Shown here piece by piece: positions 1-10,696 of a DNA stretch of 64,000 bases. Location of the stretch: NCBI RefSeq assembly GCF_030553055.1, contig NZ_CP130713.1:1860001-1924000 (forward strand), given 5' to 3'. The position numbers and the translations under genes are program-made. The stretch's first letter is position 1; every line of letters begins with the position of its first letter. This DNA comes from Streptomyces sp. XD-27 (GTDB lineage Bacteria > Actinomycetota > Actinomycetes > Streptomycetales > Streptomycetaceae). Below the pieces are notes generated by a model. That model searched no databases. It worked only from the letters and a program-made list of their open reading frames with translations, and was not told the DNA's origin.

Positions 1-2
1 AG

Positions 3-704
3 ATCCCGGACTACGGCAAGCGGGACCGGGACGCGCGCACCGAGGTCATGGCCGATCCGGTCAAGCTCGCCTCCCAGTCGCTGCACAAGGCGCCCAACTA
101 CGGCACCGGATTCGCGCCGTACTTCATCCCGCTGTCCCTGTGGGTAGGCGCGATGGTGGGCTACATGCTCATCCAGCCGCTCAACCGGCGCGCGCTGGCC
201 GTGGGCGCCTCCGCCTGGCGCGTCGCGCTGGCGGGCTGGCTGCCGGTCGCCGCGATCGGCGTGCTCCAGGCGACGCTGCTGCTGTCGGTCCTGCACTGGT
301 CGTCGCTGGGCCTGCACATGGCCAGGCCGGCGGGCACGGTCGGCTTCCTCGTGCTGGCCACCGCCTGCTTCGCCGCCATCGTGCAGTGGCTGAACGCCCA
401 GTTCGGCCCGGCCGGACGGATCCTGGTCCTCGTCCTGCTGATGCTCCAGCTGACCTCGGCGGGCGGTACCTACCCGGTGCAGACCAGCCCCGGGTTCTTC
501 AACGCCCTGCACCCGTACCTGCCGATGACGTACGTCGTCGCGGGGCTGCGGCGGCTGATCAGCGGCGGCGGCCTCGGCCCGGTCTGGGAGGCGTGCGCCG
601 TGCTGGCGGCCTGCACGGGGGCGGCGCTCGCGCTCACCGCCTGGTCAGCCCGGCGCAAGCAGGTGTGGTCGCTCGACCGGCTGCATCCGGAGCTGAGCCT
701 GTGA
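3..704 (+). CDS. YhgE/Pip-family membrane protein, C-terminal part (cut by window start)
   Basis: The reading frame is open from the first bases of the window, so this is the C-terminal part of a longer protein. The visible part holds about six hydrophobic segments and resembles the ABC-2-like membrane half of YhgE/Pip proteins; the stretch around NYGTGFAPYFIPLSLWVGAM is typical. These proteins are large membrane proteins of the phage-infection-protein/exporter type; the substrate is unknown. A TetR regulator follows 125 bp downstream on the same strand, which is the usual partner of such exporters and suggests a locally regulated efflux unit. The internal ATG at 48 is not the start, because coding continues upstream. 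Confidence 0.8.
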   Translation: MPDYGKRDRDARTEVMADPVKLASQSLHKAPNYGTGFAPYFIPLSLWVGAMVGYMLIQPLNRRALAVGASAWRVALAGWLPVAAIGVLQATLLLSVLHWSSLGLHMARPAGTVGFLVLATACFAAIVQWLNAQFGPAGRILVLVLLMLQLTSAGGTYPVQTSPGFFNALHPYLPMTYVVAGLRRLISGGGLGPVWEACAVLAACTGAALALTAWSARRKQVWSLDRLHPELSL

Positions 705-829
705 CCGGCGCCGGGCCCGTCAGTCGGCCGGAGTACGGGTCCCGCGACAGGTCCGGGGCGGCCTCCGCCGGGTGGTCGGCAGCGGGGTACGGGACTGGAA
801 CGGCTCGTTCAGCGGGCAGAATCGTCCCC

Positions 830-1459
830 ATGGACAGCAGCAGTACGCGCCGCCAGGCCACTCGGCGGAAACTCTTCGAAGCGGCGGTCACCCTCATCGC
901 CGAGAAGGGGTTCTCCGCCACGACGGTCGACGAGATCGCCGATCGCGCCGGGGTGGCGAAGGGCACGGTCTATTACAACTTCGCCAGCAAGACCGTGCTC
1001 TTCGAGGAGTTGCTGCGCCACGGCATCGAGCTGCTCACCGACTCGCTCCAGCACGCCGCCGACGAGACCGCCGAGCGCGGCGGCAGCCATGTGGACGCGC
1101 TCGACGCGATGATCCGGGCCGGACTGGACTTCATCTCCCGCTATCCGTCGCTGACCCAGCTGTACGTCGCGGAGCTGTGGCGCACGAACCGGGCCTGGCA
1201 GTCCACCCTCATGATCGTCCGGCAGCGCGCCATCGCGGTCATCGAGGCCGTGCTGCGCGAGGCCGTGGCCGCCGGGGAGCTGAGCGAGGAGATCGACATC
1301 CCGCTGACCGCGTCCGCGCTGTTCGGCATGGTGCTGGTCGCCGCGCTGGACTGGCAGTCGTATCAGCCGGAGCGCTCCATCGACGATGTGCACGCCGCGC
1401 TCTCCCGGCTGCTGCAAGGCAGGGTCAGCGGCCACCCGCTACCGCAGAACACTCCGTAG
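830..1459 (+). CDS. TetR/AcrR-family transcriptional regulator
   Basis: 209 aa, the usual TetR length. Residues about 8-55 form the N-terminal helix-turn-helix: TRRKLFEAAVTLIAEKGFSA, then TTVDEIADRAGVAKGTVYYNF, a near-consensus TetR recognition helix. The C-terminal two thirds is the variable ligand-binding and dimerisation domain, with a TetR_C-like segment from about residue 80. The frame is open much further upstream, but the HTH lies immediately after the ATG at 830, so that start is preferred. It follows the YhgE/Pip-type membrane protein and probably represses that unit, which is inferred from position only. Confidence 0.9.
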   Translation: MDSSSTRRQATRRKLFEAAVTLIAEKGFSATTVDEIADRAGVAKGTVYYNFASKTVLFEELLRHGIELLTDSLQHAADETAERGGSHVDALDAMIRAGLDFISRYPSLTQLYVAELWRTNRAWQSTLMIVRQRAIAVIEAVLREAVAAGELSEEIDIPLTASALFGMVLVAALDWQSYQPERSIDDVHAALSRLLQGRVSGHPLPQNTP

Positions 1460-1484
1460 CAGGCGGCCGCCGACCGCACATGGC

Positions 1485-1536
1485 GGCGCTGTTCCGGTGC
1501 GGCCCGATCCCCCTCGGTCCGCGCCGGAACAGCGCC
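1485..1536 (+). terminator. Hairpin downstream of the TetR gene
   Basis: A perfect 13-bp inverted repeat: GGCGCTGTTCCGG at 1485-1497 and CCGGAACAGCGCC at 1524-1536. The loop can extend the stem through GCGG/CCGC. It lies 25 bp after the TetR stop codon. No T-run follows, which is common for actinobacterial terminators. Confidence 0.6.
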
Positions 1537-1846
1537 TCCCCCGTTACCCCGTTTCCTCTTTCCCCCGGTTTTGCCTTCCCCCGTCGTACGCCCACCGTCG
1601 GAGCCCCCATAGCTCCTTCCGGCGGGCGCCTCCCCCGGTTCGTCGGGAACCCCACGCCGTTCCGCAGCCCCGTGTCGGCGGTACCGGCGCGGTGTTCCTT
1701 CCGTGGCCCCCACTCTTCCGTCCCGGCCGGTGGCGGCCCATCCGCGCGGCTACTCATCTGCGGGCCTAGGTACGCGTACTCAGCCGTGGGCGGAGATCAC
1801 CAGGTGCCCGGCGGCGTTGTCAGTGGCTGCGGATAAAGTCGCAGGC
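1537..1846. other. Intergenic stretch without a supported gene
   Basis: About 310 bp of C-rich sequence between the TetR terminator hairpin and the oxidoreductase start. Open frames cross it on both strands, but none has a ribosome binding site or recognisable protein content. I see no repeat or RNA motif in it. Confidence 0.5.
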
Positions 1847-3411
1847 ATGGCACGTATTGCGGTGATCGGCGCCGGGATGGGCGCGATGGCGGCCGCCGCC
1901 CGGCTGGCCGTCGCGGGCCACCGGGTGGCGGTGTACGAGCGCGGGCGCACCCACGGCGGCGGCGTCGGCCGGCTGGCGCGGGACGGCTTCGCCTTCGACA
2001 CCGGCCCCGGGCTGCTCCACCTCCCGGCGGTCTACCGCGACCTGTTCATCAAGACCGGCAAGGAGAGTCTGGAGAGCTGTGTCGAGCTCTCTCAGGTGGA
2101 CCCGGCGAGCAGGCATGTCTTCCCCGACGGGACGGACCTGCGGCTGCCCAACGCCTCGCGCGCCGGAGTCGTCCGAGCCCTGGACGAGGTGTTCGGCACG
2201 GGCTCGGGTGAGCGCTGGGGCGACCTGATCAACCGGGCGCGCGAGGCATGGGACGCCACGCGCAGACCGCTGCTGGAGGAGCCGCTGCGCCTCGACGCGC
2301 ACGCTCTGGACCGCGACCCGTATCCGGCGCAGGCGCGGCGCGGCTGGTTCCGCGGGGGCCGCGCGGGCCGCGGCGCGCAGCCGGGCACCCTGGCGCGGAT
2401 CGCCTCGCGCGAGCTGCGGGACGCGGGCCCGGTCGCCCTGCTGGAGAGCTACGCGCTGGCGTACGGTCTGGATCCGCGCACCGCGCCCGCGAGCGCCACC
2501 GTCCTGCCGTATCTGGAGCAGACCTTCGGCAGCTGGTACGTGCGCGGGGGATGCGCGCGCTGGCCGACGCGCTGTACGAGCGCTGTCGGGCGCGGAAGGT
2601 GGAGTTCGCCTTCGGCGCCGAGGTCGCGGCGATCGTCGAGAAGGACGGGCGGGCGGCGGGCCTGACCCTGGCGGACGGGACACCGGTGGCCGCCGACGCC
2701 GTGGTCTGCGGCGTCGATCCCGCCGTCCTGCCGCGGCTGCTCGGCGGGGCGCGGGCCTGGCAGGACGGTGACGTCCGGCCCCCGGAGGGCGGCCCCGCGA
2801 GCGGCGCGTCCGGCAGGCTCATGGTCTTCCTGGCGCTGCGCGGTGCGCGGCCCGACGGCACCGCCCACCGGACCGTGGTGCACGCCGCCGATCGCGGCGC
2901 CGAGCTGGCGTCCGTCTTCGGCGACGGTGCGGAGCCGGGGGCCGGGGTGGGGGCGGCCGGCCCGAGCAGGACCGTGACGGTGCTGCGGCCGGACGATCCG
3001 GCGACCCGGCCGGACGAGGACCACGAGGCGGTCACGCTGACCGCGACCGTCGCCCCGCACGGGCCGGTGGACTGGTCGGACCCGGACCTCGCGGGGCGGG
3101 AGGCGGACCGGATGGTGGCCGCCGCCGAAGCCGCGATACCGGGTCTGCGGGACCGGGTGCTGTGGCATCAGGTGCGCACGCCGTACGACACGGCGGCGGA
3201 CACCGGCGCGGCGGGCGGCGCGGTGCCCGCTCCCGCGCTGGCCGGAGCGGGCGGCAGACTCCTGCGACCCGCCAACCTCACCCGGATACCCGGGCTCTAC
3301 CTGGCGGGCGGCGGAGCGCATCCGGGCGGCGGACTGGCCCATGCCGGGATGTCGGGCGCGATGGTCGCGGGCCTGATCGTCGACGGCGCGGACTGGCGCG
3401 GCTCGCAGTAG
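1847..3411 (+). pseudogene. Phytoene desaturase-like FAD-dependent oxidoreductase, frameshifted
   Basis: The N-terminal part starts at ATG 1847 with a Rossmann dinucleotide-binding motif (VIGAGMGAMAAAARLAVAGH) and runs to YLEQTFGSWYVRGG. The family sequence (MRALADALYERC and onward, ending with an FAD-site-like GLYLAGGGAHPGGGLAHAGMSGA) then continues one frame over. The break lies in the G-run at 2546-2550: one extra G restores a single ORF of about 521 aa, a normal length for phytoene desaturase/amine oxidase-type proteins. Such enzymes desaturate or oxidise isoprenoid-like substrates, but this one has no carotenoid neighbours, so its substrate is unknown. Either the gene is inactivated or, more likely, the sequence lost one base. 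Confidence 0.8.
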
Positions 3412-3438
3412 CGGCCGCGGTGCGGCTCCGCCGCGTGG

Positions 3439-3457
3439 CAGGGGGCTTCGCCCCCTG
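3439..3457. terminator. Hairpin between convergent genes
   Basis: CAGGGGGC, a TTC loop, then GCCCCCTG, an 8-bp perfect stem between the end of the oxidoreductase (+) and the end of the Tyr-rich membrane protein (-). A second small hairpin (GCGGCTCCGCCGC) precedes it. Placement suggests a bidirectional terminator. Confidence 0.6.
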
Positions 3458-3469
3458 GCCCCGGCGGCC

Positions 3470-4417
3470 CTAGTAGCGGTGCTGCTCGTCGTAGCCGCCG
3501 TAGCCCTGCTGGTACGGGTAGGGCTGCGGGGGCTCGCCGTCGCGTTGCTGGGGGACCCAGGCGCCGTCGACCGAAGGCGCGTAGCCGTCCTGGGCCGCGG
3601 CGTAGTGGTCCTGGGGCTCCGCGCCGTAACCCTGCTGCCCGTACGGGTCGTAACCCTGGTCGTAGCCGCCGTACGGCTGCTGCCCGCCGGTGTACGGGTC
3701 GGAGTAGGCGCCGTACCCGTCGGCCTCGGTCGCGTACGTGGCGGCGCCGGTGCCGTAGTCGTAGGAGCCGGTGGCCGCGTAGTCGGGCGTTCCGGCGCCG
3801 GTCAGCGGGTCATGGCCGGTGTCCTGACCGGCCGCCGGGGTGCCGTAGCCGCCGCCGTAGCCGGCCCCGCCGCCGTAGGTGTCGCCACCGTAGGCGTCAT
3901 AGCCGCCGCCGTAGGAGTCGTAGCCGCTGTAGGCGGGCGCCTCCGCCGCGTACGGGGCCTGCTCAGGGGCGGGCTCCGGGTCCCGGTACGCGGCGTACCC
4001 GCCGGTGTCGTCGTCGGGCAGCGGCTCCGGCTGGTAGGTGGGCAGCGGCGGCTGCGGGGCGGCGGGCGGCTCCTCCGGGGCGGTCGGCACCGCCTCCAGG
4101 TCGGAGACCTGGAGCTTCGGCTCGCTGACCGGCGGGACGGCGGAACGACCGGCTCCGCCCCGCGGGAGGTTGATCGCCCAGCCCGCGGTGAAGCCGCGCC
4201 GGAAGGAGAGCGTCACGTAGGTCTGCCCGACGGCGAAGGCCGCCGCGCCCGCCCCGATCACGAGCACGTTCGAGAAGAGCACACCGGCCACCACGCCGAG
4301 GAAGCCGGCGAACGCGACCAGCCGCCAGCGCAGCCGCGCCTTGTGCTGCAGCAGTACCTCGGCGAGCAGCCACAGCGCGACGACGCCGAACGCGATGTAG
4401 AGGACCGTCCAGCCCAT
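3470..4417 (-). CDS. Membrane protein with long Tyr/Gly-rich C-terminal tail
   Basis: 315 aa. The first about 75 residues carry three hydrophobic segments (WTVLYIAFGVVALWLLAEVL; LVAFAGFLGVVAGVLFSNVL; a third around GAGAAAFAVGQTYVTLSF). From about residue 95 onward the protein is low-complexity, rich in Pro, Glu, Tyr and Gly with recurring YGGY and GYDxYG patterns, and ends QHRY. The tail is probably disordered. I do not recognise a named family; similar short membrane proteins sit next to metF in streptomycetes. It lies 39 bp downstream of metF on the same strand, so co-transcription is plausible. Confidence 0.75.
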   Translation of the reverse strand: MGWTVLYIAFGVVALWLLAEVLLQHKARLRWRLVAFAGFLGVVAGVLFSNVLVIGAGAAAFAVGQTYVTLSFRRGFTAGWAINLPRGGAGRSAVPPVSEPKLQVSDLEAVPTAPEEPPAAPQPPLPTYQPEPLPDDDTGGYAAYRDPEPAPEQAPYAAEAPAYSGYDSYGGGYDAYGGDTYGGGAGYGGGYGTPAAGQDTGHDPLTGAGTPDYAATGSYDYGTGAATYATEADGYGAYSDPYTGGQQPYGGYDQGYDPYGQQGYGAEPQDHYAAAQDGYAPSVDGAWVPQQRDGEPPQPYPYQQGYGGYDEQHRY

Positions 4418-4456
4418 CTGCGCCCCTCCCGGACGGCCGCCGTGCGCCGGCCGTCG

Positions 4457-5377
4457 TTATCCGGACCGCTGGTGCAGTCCGAGATTCTCGTAGATTTCCA
4501 GGGTCGCCGTGGAGTGGTTCAGGGTGATGAAGTGCAGCCCGGGGATCTCCTCGGCCATCAACCGCGCGCACAGATTCGTCGCGTAGTCGATTCCGACCGA
4601 GCGTACAGCCGCCGGGTCATCCTGCACCGCGAGGATCCGCTCCGCCAGCTCGGGCGGGAAGGCCGCGTTGCTGAGCTGGGCGAACCGCTCGATCTGGCGG
4701 ACGTTCGTGACCGGCATGATCTCCGGGATGATCGGGGTGTCGCAGCCCGCCGCGGCCACCCGGTCACGCAGCCGCAGATAGTCCTCCGCGTAGAAGAACA
4801 TCTGCGTGATCGCGAAATCCGCGCCCGCCCGGCATTTGTCGACGAAGTGACCGACGTCGGTCTCCCAGTCCACCGAGCGCGGGTGCATTTCGGGGAATGC
4901 CGCGACACCGACGCAGAAGTCACCGGACTCCTTGATCAGCCGCACGAGTTCGGCGGCGTAGGTGACGCCCTCGGGGTGGCGCACCCATGCGCCCATCGGG
5001 TCGCCGGGCGGGTCGCCGCGCACGGCGAGCATGTTCCGGATCCCGGCGTCGGCGTACTGGCCGATGATGTTGCGCAGCTCCGCGATGGAGTGGTTGACGG
5101 CCGTGAGGTGCGCGACGGGGGTGAGCGTGGTGTCGGTGGCGATGCGCTCGGTGGCGCGCACGGTGCCTTCTCGCGACGAGCCGCCCGCGCCGTACGTCAC
5201 GGACACGAACGTCGGTGAGACCGCCTCGATCCGGCGAATGGCGTTCCACAGGGTCCGTTCGCCTCTCTCGGTCTTCGGAGCGGCGAACTCGAACGAATAG
5301 GACTGCTCGCCGGAGGCGAGCAGGTCACGCACCGTACGTGCGCGGTCTGTCCTGGTGGAAGCTGTCCCTAGGGCCAT
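4457..5377 (-). CDS. metF: 5,10-methylenetetrahydrofolate reductase (NAD(P)H)
   Basis: 306 aa, the standard bacterial MetF TIM-barrel length. It reduces 5,10-methylene-THF to 5-methyl-THF, the methyl donor for methionine synthase, using FAD. Visible family blocks: [20 protein letters not shown] at the N-terminus with the catalytic Glu, [31 protein letters not shown], the FAD/folate-contact region around [20 protein letters not shown], and [11 protein letters not shown]. No strong Shine-Dalgarno precedes the ATG; a TAACCT hexamer ends 6 bp upstream, so a leaderless transcript is possible. The short membrane-protein gene follows. Confidence 0.96.
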   Translation of the reverse strand: MALGTASTRTDRARTVRDLLASGEQSYSFEFAAPKTERGERTLWNAIRRIEAVSPTFVSVTYGAGGSSREGTVRATERIATDTTLTPVAHLTAVNHSIAELRNIIGQYADAGIRNMLAVRGDPPGDPMGAWVRHPEGVTYAAELVRLIKESGDFCVGVAAFPEMHPRSVDWETDVGHFVDKCRAGADFAITQMFFYAEDYLRLRDRVAAAGCDTPIIPEIMPVTNVRQIERFAQLSNAAFPPELAERILAVQDDPAAVRSVGIDYATNLCARLMAEEIPGLHFITLNHSTATLEIYENLGLHQRSG

Positions 5378-5515
5378 ATCGGCAGGTTAGCCAGCGGGGT
5401 GGCGCAGGCACAGTCGGCCAGGGCGATATGCCCGCTTTGCCCGGCCGCTGTCCGCACTGCGGACAGACCGCCGCCCACGCGCGGGCACGTCACCCGCGCT
5501 CCGGCGTGCGACGTC

Positions 5516-6193
5516 TCACTTTCCGGACGGCTCCGATGCCGCAGCGCGCACCCGCTTGGCCAGCTCCACGGCGGCCGCCCCCGGGTCGTCGGCCTCGGTG
5601 ATCGCGCGCACCACGACCACCCGCCGCGCCCCGGCCGCCAGCACCTCGTCCAGATTGTCGGCGTCGATGCCGCCGATGGCGAACCAGGGCCGCTCCGGCG
5701 CCCGCTCCGCCGCGTACCGCACGAGCGGGAGACCGGGCGCGTACCGCCCCGGCTTGGTGGGCGTGGGCCAGCACGGGCCGGTGCAGAAGTAGTCGACGCC
5801 GTCCTCGGCGATCGCCGCGTCCACCTCCGCCTCGGCGTGGGTGGAGCGGCCGATCAGGACTCCCTCGCCGAGGACCGCCCGGGCGGCCGGGACCGGCAGG
5901 TCGCCCTGGCCCAGGTGCAGGACGTCCGAGCCGATGGCGTGCGCGACGTCCGCCCGGTCGTTGACCGCGAGCAGCTTGCCGTGCCGTCGGCAGGCGTCGG
6001 CGAAGACGGCGAGGTGCGCCAGCTCCTCGCCCGCCTCCATGCCCTTGTCGCGCAGCTGGAGGATGTCGACGCCGCCGGCCAGCACGGCGTCGAGGAACTC
6101 GGGCAGGTCACCCTGGCGCTTGCGCGCGTCGGTGCACAGATACAGCCGGGCGTCGGCCAGCTGTCGGCGTGCTGCGTCGGCGGCAAGGGCCAT
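5516..6193 (-). CDS. thiE: Thiamine-phosphate synthase
   Basis: 225 aa TIM-barrel enzyme that joins HMP-PP and thiazole phosphate into thiamine phosphate. Family blocks: [95 protein letters not shown] with the GP and TPTK phosphate-site residues, and [28 protein letters not shown]. It is on the opposite strand from thiO-thiS-thiG and about 2 kb away, so it belongs to a separate transcript. No TPP riboswitch is visible in the short region upstream of it. Confidence 0.96.
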   Translation of the reverse strand: MALAADAARRQLADARLYLCTDARKRQGDLPEFLDAVLAGGVDILQLRDKGMEAGEELAHLAVFADACRRHGKLLAVNDRADVAHAIGSDVLHLGQGDLPVPAARAVLGEGVLIGRSTHAEAEVDAAIAEDGVDYFCTGPCWPTPTKPGRYAPGLPLVRYAAERAPERPWFAIGGIDADNLDEVLAAGARRVVVVRAITEADDPGAAAVELAKRVRAAASEPSGK

Positions 6194-6268
6194 GGGTGCG
6201 CTCCCCCGGGTAGGCGGTGTACGGGGCGGGGCGCCCCGACCCGTACACCGCGGTCGGTTCTCATGGCC

Positions 6269-6349
6269 GGACGGTGGGCGTCCGGTCCTCGGGCCGGACA
6301 GCGGGCGTCCGGACTTCGGGTCGGACGGCGGGCGTCCGGTGCTGGATCA
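6269..6349. repeat. Three tandem 27-bp repeats
   Basis: Units at 6269-6295, 6296-6322 and 6323-6349, each beginning GGAC(G/A)G(T/C)GGGCGTCCGG. They fill the gap between the thiE start and the 3' end of the Rv2175c-like gene. The unit resembles the last codons and stop of that gene (from 6367), suggesting repeated duplication of the gene terminus. Confidence 0.75.
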
Positions 6350-6366
6350 GGTGCCCTGGTGCCGGA

Positions 6367-6732
6367 TCAGACGGCGAGCGCCTGGGCCCGGCGCTTCACC
6401 TCCGTGCCGCGATTCTCGCGCAAGGCCTGTGCGGGGGTGCCGGGCAGGGTCGGATCCGGGGTGAACAGCCACTCCAGCATCTCCTCGTCGCTGAAGCCGT
6501 CGTCCTTCAGCAGCGTCAGGGTCCCGGAGAGCCCCTTGACGACCTTTCCGTCTCCGATGAAGTCGGCGGGCACCTGGAGCACCCGGTTCTCGCCACGGCG
6601 CACGGCGATCAGCTGGCCCTCCTTGACCAGCTGCCGGACGCGGGTCACCTCCACGTCCAGCCGCTCCGCGATGTCGGGAAGGGTGAGCCAGGCGGCCACG
6701 AGAGCATCGGTCTTTGCGTCAATCTCGGTCAC
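6367..6732 (-). CDS. Rv2175c-family DNA-binding protein
   Basis: About 121 aa from GTG 6732 (VTEIDAKTDALVAAWLTLPD); a TTG at 6762 would add 10 residues and has a GGAG sequence 9-12 bp upstream, so the start is uncertain. An excisionase-like winged-helix part (LTLPDIAERLDVEVTRVRQLVKEGQL) is followed by a conserved C-terminal region (LVKEGQLIAVRRGENRVLQVPADF, GTLTLLKDDGFSDEEMLEWLF). In Mycobacterium tuberculosis the homologue Rv2175c binds DNA and is phosphorylated by its neighbour kinase PknL. A Ser/Thr kinase lies about 4 kb away here at 10697, so a similar substrate link is plausible but inferred. Confidence 0.87.
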   Translation of the reverse strand: MTEIDAKTDALVAAWLTLPDIAERLDVEVTRVRQLVKEGQLIAVRRGENRVLQVPADFIGDGKVVKGLSGTLTLLKDDGFSDEEMLEWLFTPDPTLPGTPAQALRENRGTEVKRRAQALAV

Positions 6733-6857
6733 GGGTCCAAGACTGCCATCCGGGACTGACAACCGGCGAACGCTCCGCGTCCCCTTGATTCACGCCGCCG
6801 GCCGCCCCGCGGAGCGCCCGCGGGGCCACACGGCGTGCCCCGCCGGGGCCACCGGGC

Positions 6858-8168
6858 TCACCGTGCCGCGAGTTTGAGCGGAACTGAGGCGTCCGCCGCC
6901 TTCGCCCGGTCGATCCGCGCGCCGCTCTCGATGAGCTTGCGGCCCTGCGCCAGGTCACGCGGTCGGCCCACCGCCAGCAGAGCGACCAGGGCGCCGTCCC
7001 GCAGCCAGCACACGCTCCACGCCGCACCGCTCGGGTCCCCGCGCCAGAGCAGTTCGTCGGCGGCGGCGTGGTGGCCCGCGTACTGCACGAAGCGGCCGAA
7101 CTGCTCGGACCAGAAGTACGGCACCGGGTCGTACACCGCGCCGGCGAAGTGCGGCCGCTGCGAGCCGACCAGGTTGGCGGCCACGGTCCGCGGCCCCTGC
7201 AACGCGTTGTCCCAGTGGTGCACCAGCAGCCGCCTGCCGTAGCGGGCGGACGGGAACGAGGCGCAGTCGCCCACGGCGTACACGTCGGGCGCCGAGGTCC
7301 GCAGCCGCTCGTCGGCGAGCACGGAGCCGTCCGCGGCCAGGTCGATGCCCGAGTCGGCCAGCCAGTCGGTCGCGGGCCGGGCGCCGATGCCGACGAGCAC
7401 CGCGTCCGCCCGCAGCCGCCTGCCGCCCTCGGGGCCCCCGGCCCGGGCGGCGCCGCCGGGGGCCAGCAGCACGGCGCCCTCCTCGACCGCGGCGACCCGC
7501 GTGCTGGTGATCAGCTCGGCGCCGCTGTCCAGGTACCAGCCCGCCATGTACGCGGCGACCTCGGGCGGCAGCGCTCCCGCGAGCGGCCGCTCCGCCGCCT
7601 CCACGACGGTCACCGCGCAGCCCGCCTCGCGCGCCGCGGTGGCGAACTCCGCGCCGATCCAGCCCGCCCCGACCACCACGATGTCGTGCCGCGCGGCCAG
7701 GACCGGGCGCAGCCGTTCCGCGTCGTCGAGGGTGCGCAGCAGGTGGACGCCGGGCACCTGCTCGGCGCCGGGCAGGGAGATCGGGTCGGCGCCGGTGGCG
7801 ATCACCAGGTGGTCGTAGGGCAGCGGACCGGCGTCGGTCCGCACGCTCCGCCGCTCCAGGTCCACTCCGGTGGCCCGGCTGCCCAGCCGCAGGTCGACGC
7901 CGAGCGCCGCGAAGTCCACGTCGAACGTGGCGCCTTCGGCCTTGCCCAGCAGCAGCGCCTTGGACAGCGGCGGCCGGTCGTACGGCTGGTGGGGCTCGGC
8001 GCCCAGCAGCGTGATGGCGCCGGGCCAGCCCTCCTCGCGCAGCGCGACGGCGGTCTGGACCCCGGCCATCCCGGCGCCGACGATCACGACTCTCCCCCGG
8101 GTCCCGCCGGGGGCCTGTCCACCGTCGCCCGTATCGGTCCGCTTCCGCTCGCTCAGCCCATCGGTCAC
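6858..8168 (-). CDS. FAD/NAD(P)-dependent oxidoreductase, ferredoxin-reductase type
   Basis: 436 aa from a GTG start. Order of motifs: FAD-binding VVIVGAGMAGVQTAVALREE near residue 28, the PYDRPPLSKALL block typical of putidaredoxin/rhodocoxin reductases, a second Rossmann motif IVVVGAGWIGAEFATAAREAG for NAD(P)H, and the FAD-closing DVYAVGDCASF. The C-terminal domain (HHWDNALQGPRTVAANLVG, YFWSEQFG) also fits this family. It should pass electrons from NAD(P)H to a ferredoxin or Rieske-type partner; none is adjacent. It lies between the Rv2175c-like gene and the divergent thiamine operon. Confidence 0.92.
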   Translation of the reverse strand: MTDGLSERKRTDTGDGGQAPGGTRGRVVIVGAGMAGVQTAVALREEGWPGAITLLGAEPHQPYDRPPLSKALLLGKAEGATFDVDFAALGVDLRLGSRATGVDLERRSVRTDAGPLPYDHLVIATGADPISLPGAEQVPGVHLLRTLDDAERLRPVLAARHDIVVVGAGWIGAEFATAAREAGCAVTVVEAAERPLAGALPPEVAAYMAGWYLDSGAELITSTRVAAVEEGAVLLAPGGAARAGGPEGGRRLRADAVLVGIGARPATDWLADSGIDLAADGSVLADERLRTSAPDVYAVGDCASFPSARYGRRLLVHHWDNALQGPRTVAANLVGSQRPHFAGAVYDPVPYFWSEQFGRFVQYAGHHAAADELLWRGDPSGAAWSVCWLRDGALVALLAVGRPRDLAQGRKLIESGARIDRAKAADASVPLKLAAR

Positions 8169-8299
8169 CTGATCATCGTAGGTCGGTACCGCCGGTCGGC
8201 CGGAACACCGCGCGAGGAGATCTCTGACACATCGTCAGCTATCCGGGCCGTCTCGCTCGCCCTTCCGGCCGCTTCGGCGGGCGTACTAGGGTGTCGGCA

Positions 8300-8396
8300 C
8301 ACGCACTCGCGGGAGCCCGGACGCACCGGGCTGAGAGGGAGGCTGAGGCGGCCTCCGACCGTACGAACCTGATCCGGGTCATGCCGGCGAAGGGAG
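8300..8396 (+). ncRNA. TPP (THI-box) riboswitch
   Basis: Contains the diagnostic conserved stretches: GGGAGCCCGG and CCGGGCTGAGAGGG forming the first arm with the CUGAGA loop, a variable GGCTGAGGCGGCCTCC stem, then GACCGTACGAACCTGATCCG and GGTCATGCCGGCGAAGGGA. It ends about 15 bp before the thiO start, so thiamine pyrophosphate binding probably controls translation by hiding the ribosome binding site (GGGAGG at the 3' edge). Confidence 0.95.
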
Positions 8397-8410
8397 GGGC
8401 GAGAAGGCCC

Positions 8411-9582
8411 ATGCACGCAACGGACAGACCGTACGACGTCCTCGTGGTCGGCGGCGGCATCATCGGCCTGGTCACGGCCTGGCGGTCGGCGCAGCGGGGG
8501 CTGCGCACCGCGGTGGCCGATCCGGCGCCCGGCGGCGGCGCCGCCCAGGTGGCGGCCGGGATGCTGGCCGCCGTCACCGAACTCCACTACGGCGAGGAGA
8601 CACTGCTCGGCCTCAACCTCGCCTCCGCGCGCCGCTACCCGGACTTCACGGCCGAGCTGGAGGAGGCGAGCGGGCAGGACACCGGTTTCCGCGCCTGCGG
8701 CACCCTCGCCGTCGCCCTCGACGCCGACGACCGCGCCCACCTGCGGGAGCTGCACGCGCTCCAGCAGCGCTGCGGGCTGGACGCGCAGTGGCTCAGCGGC
8801 CGTGAGTGCCGCCGCCTGGAGCCGATGCTGGCCCCCGGCGTGCGGGGCGGACTGCGCGTGGACGGCGACCACCAGACCGATCCGCGGAGGCTCGCGGCGG
8901 CGCTGCTGACCGCGTGCCGGCGCGCCGGGGTCGCCTTCCACCCCTCGCGGGCGGACCGGGTCGAGATGAGCGGGGACACCGTCACCGGCGCCGAGCTGGC
9001 CGGTGGCACCCGCCTCGCCGCGGGTCAGACCGTCCTGGCCGCGGGCAGTCACAGCGGGCGGATCGCGGGGCTGCCCCCGGCCGTGCTGCCGCCGGTCCGC
9101 CCGGTCAAGGGGCAGGTGCTGCGGCTGCGGGTCCCCGCCGCGTACGCGCCGTTCCTGTCCCGGACCGTACGGGCGGTCGTGCGCGGCGGACACGTCTACC
9201 TGGTGCCGCGGGAGAACGGCGAGCTGGTGGTGGGCGCGACCACCGAGGAGCTGGGCTGGGACACCACCGTCACCGCGGGCGGCGTCTACGAGCTGCTCCG
9301 CGACGCCCACGAGCTGGTGCCCGGCATCACCGAGCTGCCGCTCGCCGAGACCAGCGCCGGGCTGCGCCCCGGCTCCCCCGACAACGCCCCGCTGCTGGGC
9401 CCGACGGCCCTGCCGGGGCTGCATCTGGCCACCGGCCACCACCGCAACGGCGTCCTGCTCACCCCGGTCACCGGCGATGTCATGGCCGAGGTGCTGACCT
9501 CCGGCTCGCTGCCCGAGCAGGCCCGCCCGTTCTCCCCGCAGCGGTTCCCCACCTCCCCCTCATCCGATCAGGAGCAGTCCGC

Positions 9583-9586
<4 letters not shown>
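8411..9586 (+). CDS. thiO: Glycine oxidase ThiO
   Basis: 391 aa FAD-dependent amine oxidase that converts glycine to dehydroglycine, the precursor for the thiazole ring. N-terminal YDVLVVGGGIIGLVTAWRSA is the FAD Rossmann motif. Also visible are AAGMLAAVTE, VRPVKGQVLRL, the VPRENGELVVGATTEELGWD block, and the C-terminal GLRPGSPDNAPLLGPTALPG then ATGHHRNGVLLTPVTG. It is the first gene of the riboswitch-controlled operon; its stop overlaps the thiS start (ATGA at 9583). Confidence 0.95.
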
Positions 9587-10580
<994 letters not shown>

Positions 10581-10696
10581 CCCGCGCCGCCGGGGCCCGG
10601 TCCCCGGCCGTGGCCATGTCACCGTTCGGCTGCAGTACGGCGGCCTGGACCCACGGGTAGAGGGCCGGTGCGAGTCGGCTCGTAGACTGCGTTGTC